Source: Entrophospora sp. SA101
Taxonomy: Eukaryota > Glomeromycota > Glomeromycetes > Entrophosporales > Entrophosporaceae
Length of the DNA: 64,000 bases
Assembly (NCBI GenBank): GCA_958430865.1
Contig: CAUDNR010004101.1
Coordinates: 93,027-157,026, forward strand
Direction: 5' to 3'
The notes beneath the pieces are model-generated. The model saw only the letters and a list, made by a program, of their open reading frames with translations. It did no database searches and had not been told where the DNA came from. Both the position numbers and the translations under genes were made by a program. Positions within the stretch are counted from its first letter, which is position 1, and every line of letters starts with the position of its first letter. Positions 56,546 through 64,000 of the stretch are shown here, in pieces.

Positions 56546-57889
56546 TCATTCTTTATTTTTTTGTGTTTCTTCTAATTCCATTAAAGCTTTCTCAATCTCT
56601 TTTTTCAATTCTTCTTCATTAGCACTTCTCCAATCTTTTTTATGAGCCATCATCAAAGCTAACAATACAGGCAGATGTACCAAACTTTTAAAAAACAAGT
56701 CTCTTGCAGTTTTATCATTTGAGTTTCTCCAAAATTTATAGGATGCTGAAAGTAATAAGGAATTTATTAAAGTTGAATCTAAAGCAAACCACCAAGTAGT
56801 TAGTCCGATATATGAGAACATATAGCTCAATGGAAACAACAAGATGCTATATCTCAGCGAGACTCTACTATTCAATTTTGGATTGTTTATCACCATCATT
56901 TTATAATCAGCTTTGGCATAATCAAATCTCATATTCCATGCCAGTGAATTGAAATGTGGAAATTGCCAAGCAAAAAGTATTGAGCCCAGTAAAAGTGCAC
57001 CAAAATCTAAACTGTCGGTACATGCAGTCCAACCCATCATAGGTGGTATAGCACCTACTATGGAACCTACCCAGGTATTGGTTATTGATAACCTTTTGCA
57101 TGGTGTGTAAACACTTGTATATATAAAAATATTAGTTGCGCCTAATGCTGCTGTCAATGGATTCACCATAAAATATAAAATTCCTACGCCGGTTAAACCT
57201 GTTATTGTACCGAATGTTATAGCATGAAATGGTGAAATCAATCTTCTAACTAGAACTCTGCCCTTGGTTCTGGACATCAAAGCATCATATGGTGCTTCCA
57301 TTAACTGATTAACTGTGTTGGCTGATGACACGCATAATCCTGTACCGATCGTTGTGGCAAAAAGACAACTCAAATCAGTTGCCATTGGTGCCATTGCGTA
57401 TCCACACATTGTAGTTAATATCACAAGAGCTGCTAGTCTGGCTTTTGTAAGGTCTTTGTAGACTTTGATAAGTTTAAACGCTGTTAACTTTGAAACTGCA
57501 TTTGAACTAAAGAAATTATTATCTATAATTTTTGATGATGATATTGAAGATGATTTTGATGCTTCAATTGTTGTTGTCGTTGGTGTTGTTGTGGGTGTTG
57601 TTAATGTAGTAGCTGATGTAGGTGCGGCAGAAATTACAATTTTATTATTATTAGGATTATTATTAGTAGTAGTATAATTGTTATTTATGATTGATTTGAA
57701 TTTTTTCGAATTTTTTTTAAGAAATTTAATTTTTTTCAAATTAATCATTGAATAAAAAAAAAGTCCATCATAATTATTATTATTAATGTTATTGTGAATT
57801 AAATATTTATTATGATTTTTTATAAATAAAAAATTATAAATTTTTGAATTAAAATATTTTCTAAACATTTTTTTGGAGAGAAAAAACAT
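56546..57889 (-). CDS. COX10: Heme O synthase Cox10, third copy
   Basis: Intact 447-codon exon, same product as 2681-4024 and 26087-27430. Three identical copies of a normally single-copy respiratory gene are unusual and are themselves a reason to test the assembly. Confidence 0.97.
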   Translation of the reverse strand: MFFLSKKMFRKYFNSKIYNFLFIKNHNKYLIHNNINNNNYDGLFFYSMINLKKIKFLKKNSKKFKSIINNNYTTTNNNPNNNKIVISAAPTSATTLTTPTTTPTTTTIEASKSSSISSSKIIDNNFFSSNAVSKLTAFKLIKVYKDLTKARLAALVILTTMCGYAMAPMATDLSCLFATTIGTGLCVSSANTVNQLMEAPYDALMSRTKGRVLVRRLISPFHAITFGTITGLTGVGILYFMVNPLTAALGATNIFIYTSVYTPCKRLSITNTWVGSIVGAIPPMMGWTACTDSLDFGALLLGSILFAWQFPHFNSLAWNMRFDYAKADYKMMVINNPKLNSRVSLRYSILLFPLSYMFSYIGLTTWWFALDSTLINSLLLSASYKFWRNSNDKTARDLFFKSLVHLPVLLALMMAHKKDWRSANEEELKKEIEKALMELEETQKNKE

Positions 57890-57990
57890 TATTTATCTAA
57901 TGTAATATATACATAAAATTGATTGGCTGGATAAAACTTTTTTAGATTATCTAATTCATAAAATTTGATTTTCAAAAAAAAACAAAAAAA
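57890..57990. promoter_or_regulatory. Bidirectional COX10/TIM54 promoter, third copy
   Basis: Same 101 bp. ATTGG (CCAAT complement) at 57922-57926. Confidence 0.55.
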
Positions 57991-59063
57991 ATGTCGTTTA
58001 AATTAAAATCTTTTAAATTACCATCCAAAAAAGTAATGACATTTTTTGGAACATGCATTGGAATTTCAGGTTTAATTTATCGTGATAATGTTTTATCAAA
58101 AGAAGCAAAAAAAAACGTTCAAGATAGAGTTTCTCACTTAGCTTTAGAACCATTGGGTGTGCATGAACTGCCTAGAAAAGTATTTATATATTTGGCACCA
58201 CCAGTAGGTGATGGATTGTATAAAACAAGAGAATATTTCAGGGAATATGTAAAGGTGAAAATATAAAATAAAAAGACTTTTTAATTATTATTAACACATT
58301 TTTTTATTTATCTAATTATTTATAATAATGTCTTGTTATTTTTTTTTTTTTGTTGACAAGTCAGCCAATTCTTGTTGCTGCTGCATTAGATTATGAAGTA
58401 GTTGAAGGCGCACGACGCGGAGAATTAAAATCCAAAGTATGTGAAGAAATAATACAAAAACGTCGTGATCTTTCTTCAAATACCGACAACAAGGATCCAT
58501 CATCATTAAATAGAGTTGGGGATGGTGGGATTATTGTTGTTGGTCGTGTTGGTTGGGTGGAATTTCTTGAAGGATTAAATCAAGGATGTTTTTCTTCACT
58601 GGAACAACCCGCTGATGATTCCACCAAACAGGAGAATCAAGAAAATTTGGTTACATCAAAAGATCAACCACAACAAAAAGAAGATGATAATAATGATAAT
58701 AATAATAATAATAATCCAACTTCTTTAAAAAAGCAAATCAATAAATCGACTCAAGAAATACAATTTAATGAAGAAGAATTTTCAATTCCAAAAGTTGATC
58801 CAGTTGGATATATTCATTTTTATAATAGAATAGGTTGGAAAAATTTTCCTTTAAGAGTTTATCATTTTTTTAATTCGTATAAAAATTTTGAAATTGCCGG
58901 CGAAGAGGCTGTCGGAATAGTATTGGGGAAAACAAGAGATTTTAAAAATGAAGATTTGGATTTTGGAAAAGACGAAGAAATGTTTTTTAAAGATGAACTT
59001 TCTGAACCAAAACTGGATAAAAGAATTGCTAATAATCTAAAAATTTATACTCTCGGCACTTAA
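57991..59063 (+). CDS. TIM54: Tim54, third copy
   Basis: Exons 57991-58254 and 58365-59063, intact, same ~320-residue product. Confidence 0.93.
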
Positions 59064-59166
59064 TATAATTTATTCATGCACATTTATATTTATGATAAAT
59101 TATTTATTTAATTATTAATCTGCTAATTAATCTTTTTCCATGAACAAAATAAAATTTTAACGTTTT

Positions 59167-60079
59167 TTATCTTCCATTTCTTTCATTATTAATATCATTA
59201 TTATCGTTGTGATTAATTTGATTGATTATTCTCAATTTATCAAAAGTTTTAGTAAACATAGGTCTCATTGAATGAATTTCATTTGCTCCTATACTTTTCA
59301 TCTATATAATTGTTCCCGATACATAGATAATATATACAGTATATTAGTATCATCTCTCTCCTATCGTCTTTTAAAGAAAAGAAAAAAGCAAATATAAAAT
59401 TTTACCTGACGAATTGAAGGATCCAACCCCAATAAACCCTGTCTTATTTTCATTTCACGTTTTTCTTTAAGTCCTTGTAGTAAATATCTTATTTGATTTG
59501 GATTTTCTAAATCATCTTCAGCTCTTTTGTATATAATAAATTAATTAATTGATCATGTATGTATGTATATTATTATAAAAGAATACTTACTTTTTTAATA
59601 AAATACTTGAAATTTCATTATACCAGTATGGTAAATCAGCAAAAGCACTTTCTGGCTTTTCCTCTTTTGACCTTATGTCTAGATTCTCTAATAAAAATAT
59701 ATATTTATAATATACAATGTGAGTACATATTGAAATACATGAGAATCTGTTATTCATTAAACTAACCAACAGTTAACCAATCAGGTTGTATGATCTTACA
59801 AACTTTCTTTTCTTTCAACATTAAGGCTGCCCATAATGGCACTTGAGCTTTTTTAGGTGGATTAAAAGGTCCAAACTCTTTCTAAAATCAATTATATATA
59901 ATAAATATTATTAACTAATATTGGTGTATTGATTAAATAGATTAATAAAATTGATAGTTATTTACTCCGGAAATTGTGAACTTTCTTGAATTAAAGAATG
60001 GTTCAATCGTAATTAACTCATCGCTAGCAAATTGAATTAAATCCATTCGAGTAAAATTTGTTACATCTGTATTTTCCAT
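59167..60079 (-). CDS. PSF2: GINS subunit Psf2, third copy
   Basis: Exons in coding order 59966-60079, 59767-59881, 59591-59687, 59406-59523 and 59167-59301, intact, 192 residues. Confidence 0.93.
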
Positions 60080-61135
60080 TATTTAACGTTGCGATTATTT
60101 TTTACGTGTTGATCGACATTATATTTTTGAAACACGAACTTTTAATCGTTTTTAAACAATATGATGATTGACGACCAATGGTTCATAATAAACATCTCCA
60201 TTAGGGATTCATTAATTTTTATTAAATTTGCTGAAAAAAATATTTTCATTTATTTGTTTTGTTTTGTAGGTTTAGGGACAATGATGTCAATTATTGTGTC
60301 GATTACATTTAATATATTATTAATGAAATGAAAATGAACAGGATTAAATTCACAACTAGTTGTGATAATAGACATTTATCATGAAATTTTTTCAGGTTAT
60401 AAATTTCTCCTTTTCTAAAGATTTGCCATCAACATCTTTACCATTATTTTTTTATCTTTGGGCAATTTCCTCTTTTTCCTTTTCTCGCTTATCTTCTTTG
60501 TTTTTAATTGTGGTCATCATTGTATATATAAGATGATTGTAAAATGGATATTGTGGAATAATAATCCATATTAAATTAAATTAAATTTCTCAAATAATAA
60601 ATAAAAATAACATTTACTTACAAATGATCAAATAATATATCACAATCAAATAACATAAATGTCATCTTTAAATCATGCAATAACAATTATAGGAGAAAAC
60701 CTAAAATCTATTTGACAACATCAATTATCCAAGGATTAATAGATATTTCAAGAAAGTTAAAAGAAAACCGAGAAAGAGAAGTGGTATAAAATTTTTTTTT
60801 GCTAATGGTAAATGAAATAGTTCCAGTTTGTAATATAAACTCTGCTAATTTTTATCCTTCAAAATCCTATTACTATATACAATTAAAACAAAAAAAAAAA
60901 TCAAATTAATTATTCCACGAAATAAAAATAAAAGTAGGATTCTTTATAATTTTGTATTCAAGCATGTATAAAAACATTTTTGATTATTATAAACTATATA
61001 TGAAAAGAAAGTTTAAATGAAATTATCATTATTAATTATAATTGGATAATGAATCAATAATAATAATTTAATTTTTATTGTGAAATTATTACAAATATCA
61101 TGTATATAATACATAATATAATTTTTCTAATTTAT
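60080..61135. other. Intergenic DNA between PSF2 and EED, second copy
   Basis: Same as 29621-30676. No gene supported. Confidence 0.4.
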
Positions 61136-63158
61136 CTATGTTATCATTTCATTGTCATCATCATTATAGTCATTGTCGTCATCGTTATTGTCGTTATCAT
61201 CATCATTATTGTCATTGTTGTCAATTTCCAAATTATCAGATGACACTATTTGTTCCAATTTCCAGCAACAGATAGACGCGTCTTCACATACAGCAATCAT
61301 CCATTGTTTGTTTTTTGAAAATGCAATTTGTCTGATTGTAGTATCACTATACTTACTATTATACTTGATGCATTCTAATAAATCAGAGTTTGCTACATCT
61401 TTACCTTTCTTTTTCTTGCCTTTGGCAGTTTTTTTCCCACAAATTTTAAATATCTTTTTCTTTGTATAATTAGCAATAACATTTGATATTTGATTCATGT
61501 CCCATAAAAATATATCCCCTGTTTGATTTCCGATGACAAGTTGCTCTTGATCAGGTGACAGTGTAAAACGTAGAAACCAAATATCACAATTTTCAAAATC
61601 TAATTCGCAATGAATATCATAACTTGTTGAGGGCTGTAATTTTAATTAATATATAGATAGATATATATGTAATAATGTAGTATAAGTATTACTCATATTT
61701 TCTCTAATTCATAAAGTTTAAACAATCACTTACCTTACTTGGACCCCCAACAACAACACTAGTTATTGTAGACTTGTCCTCGACTGGTGACAATTTAATT
61801 TTTGGTTTCCACATTATTATAGTAGTTGTCGCAGCACATCTAGACAATATATAATCGCCATACCACCTTACACAATCAACATAATTGTTGTGTATATCAA
61901 TTGATGAGAATATTGGAAAATGCACAAAAAGTGGTGTTATAATATAATCACCAGTGGTACAACACTGTCCGCTATATCTTTGTGGTTTACTGTTTTTAGA
62001 TACATCGATTGCATTTTGAATAATTGGTGTGCACAAAGTCCATATTTTTATTGCATGATCCATCCCAGCAGATGCTAAGAAATTACCAGATATGTGTATA
62101 TCCTAACAATTATATATATCACATGAAAATTAATTAAATACAAATTTCAATATGTATATAAAAGAGAATATAATTACAATGCTTAAAACCGGTTCACGAT
62201 GTCCACACTCGCCACCAAATATCACGATTGGTTGACATGTTTTCAAATCCCATAGTCTTATTGAAAAATCTTTACTGCCTGAAAATAACAAATTTGTATC
62301 TCTTGGATGATTTTGTATTTCATTAATTTCCTTAGTGATCAAACAAAAATCCAAAGTTCAATATTTAGTGTGTATGTATGTAAAAAAATATTGATTGTGA
62401 CAAACTACTTACATCTCCATGTCCAATAAGTTTCTTGTTCATGCATTTGACAGATGATGGAATTAGCTTAAAGAAATTTAAAAAAGTTTTTATGACAATA
62501 TAATAATAATAATAATCATTATTATCATTACCTTTATTAAACGTCCTGTACAAACATCCAAGATTTTAATAATTCCTGTAGATCCACCAGCGGCAATCCA
62601 TTGTGAATCAGTATCTTGATCATATATCCATGCACAACAATAAAAATTTTCAGGATCCTTTAAAGGAACAATATCCTGAGAAAATAATTTTTTTTTTAAT
62701 CAGATGAAAGATTTATCCTTATTAAAGTGAGAAAATTGACTTTATAAAAATTACATTAACCTGCTCATATTGATATAAATTCGGTTCTGAAGATTTCCTA
62801 CCATCGATAGATACGACTATAATCTAAATAGGGTATCATCATCATCATCATCATTATTATGTTTAATAAATTTAATAAAATGAATATATTAAATAATATA
62901 ACAATAAATAACAAATATTCATACTGTAGAGCCACCAACTATAGCAAAATTTGAGTCACCAGAATTGTCAAATTTATTGAAACTAACACCATAAAATGGG
63001 GCTTTAATTTGATCCTTTTTACCATGGTGAAAAAAGTTCCTTTTTAAGATAAAAATAATGACAGTCGTTTGAATTAAATAAATTGACTAGTTAATCGGTT
63101 AATTAATTACCTTACTACTATAAACATATTTCAACGAATACTCTTCTGTTGGTGTCAT
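61136..63158 (-). CDS. EED: Polycomb EED-like protein, second copy
   Basis: Exons in coding order 63111-63158 (uncertain), 62925-63039, 62761-62823, 62532-62675, 62413-62466, 62178-62330, 61734-62102 and 61136-61633. The same frame mismatch between the first two exons occurs here, so it is not a random base-call error private to one copy. Confidence 0.88.
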
Positions 63159-64000
63159 TTTTCAAATGTTTTTATATTGTGAATATTATTACGTGTGATG
63201 ATTTGTGTAACTGTATCATGTTATATTAACGAATCAGTTCGGTGCAACATTCAGGACTGGTTGTTGGATTTAATGTCTTTTTGGTAATTTTATCTATAAA
63301 AAAAAGGAATTTGCAGTTTCACGAAAATGGTTACTTTGTATAATATAGTCTATTGATCATGTTGGTGTGTTGATATTGAGTTGAGGAGATGTTGAAAAAA
63401 TCAATATCAAATTAGATTTTTTGAAAACCACTTGACGTAAGTAAAAACACTTGACATAAGTAAAAATGTTTGATAAAAGGTAAAAACGCTTGATACAAGC
63501 AAGCAATAATGATAATGATAATGATAAAATAGAATTATAAAAAGTTCCAAATCATGTAAAAATGTGTCCCGGGGATGAATAAAGAATTGTTAGATCATTG
63601 CATGTATATTTCAATGATGCAAGAAAAATAATTATCATGGAAGTTTACAAATGTTATAATTTGAATTAGAACTTTTACTATTTACTTTTGCCTTTTTCTT
63701 TTTTACAAATCTTTATTATTACATTTCATAAAATGTAAAAAATCAAATTGTCTTTACATACATATTAAATTGATTTTTTTAGAATTTTTGACTTTTGAAG
63801 TTAACTATGTGTAATAGTAATACGTAATAATATTAATAATGTGCTTGAGCTGTCTTTGGTATCTGAGTTTGAAGTTGCATAGATTGATCAATGTTGGTAA
63901 TTTTACATAGCACATACGACAGGTTTTGGTACATACATATGTAAACTCGATAAGTCGGTCTCGCGATAAGTCGGCCAAAATTTTTCTTAATATTTAAGTA
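63159..64000. other. Intergenic DNA upstream of EED, second copy, to window end
   Basis: Same as 32700-33541. The first two CGATAAGTCGG motifs are at 63948 and 63964. The kinase that follows in the first copy would lie beyond the window. Confidence 0.5.

Larger units (their letters stand above)
45868..64000 (+). repeat. Second direct copy of 15409-33541, truncated by the window end
   Basis: Constant offset +30459 through the F-box remnant, transposons, ARPC1, COX10, TIM54, PSF2 and EED. All compared translations are identical. The left boundary is inside exon 3 of the two-N-lobe kinase. Confidence 0.96.

Noticed and set aside
1..64000. CRISPR array, rRNA or bacterial operon
   Set aside because: No regularly spaced direct repeats with unique spacers, no rRNA-like GC-rich segments, and the genes have spliceosomal introns.

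Overview
The window is very AT-rich nuclear eukaryotic DNA. Genes carry short GT–AG introns, and homopolymer and Asn/Thr codon runs are frequent. It contains several members of the kinase family with a CxxC...CxxC motif followed by a 'WTSGN..(L/I)D..I' segment and then an N-lobe, which I know as hugely expanded in arbuscular mycorrhizal fungi (Glomeromycotina, Rhizophagus-like). With the transposon debris and a fungal housekeeping set, this makes a Glomeromycotina fungus the best reading. The species is not determined.

The layout is dominated by large duplications. Bases 1-14042 are the reverse complement of 16069-30110 (x pairs with 30111-x, and this offset holds at both ends of the arms). 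They flank a 2,026-bp spacer, so the first 30 kb is a near-perfect palindrome. A further direct copy of 15409-33541 lies at 45868-64000 (constant offset +30459) and runs off the window end. The conserved gene block is therefore present three times: ARPC1 (Arp2/3), COX10 (heme O synthase), TIM54 (TIM22 import complex) and PSF2 (GINS, replication). EED (PRC2) is present twice. COX10 and TIM54 share a 101-bp head-to-head promoter containing a CCAAT box.

Between ARPC1 and the kinases lies about 8 kb of mobile-element debris, also in three copies. It holds a hAT relic with a nested pogo/Tigger-like MITE, a gag-type zinc-knuckle fragment, an internally deleted Tc1 transposase ORF, an 80-bp tandem repeat, a 547-bp fold-back element and a decayed F-box/unknown-family gene.

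The unique part (about 33.5-45.9 kb) has a CGATAAGTCGG repeat cluster, a kinase with a one-base frameshift, an RMD1-family (DUF155) pseudogene, a SNAPC1-like gene, a kinase C-lobe fragment, a diverged copy of the kinase 3' flank, a 10-N gap (43861-43870), and a three-exon kinase. That kinase encodes two complete N-lobe modules before one C-lobe, and its catalytic Asp is replaced by Asn.

The inner ends of the duplications fall in or beside kinase paralogs, which suggests that these paralogs served as recombination (or mis-assembly) substrates. The lack of visible divergence between copies, the palindrome starting at the window edge and the N gap all mean that an assembly artefact must be excluded before the duplication is given biological meaning.
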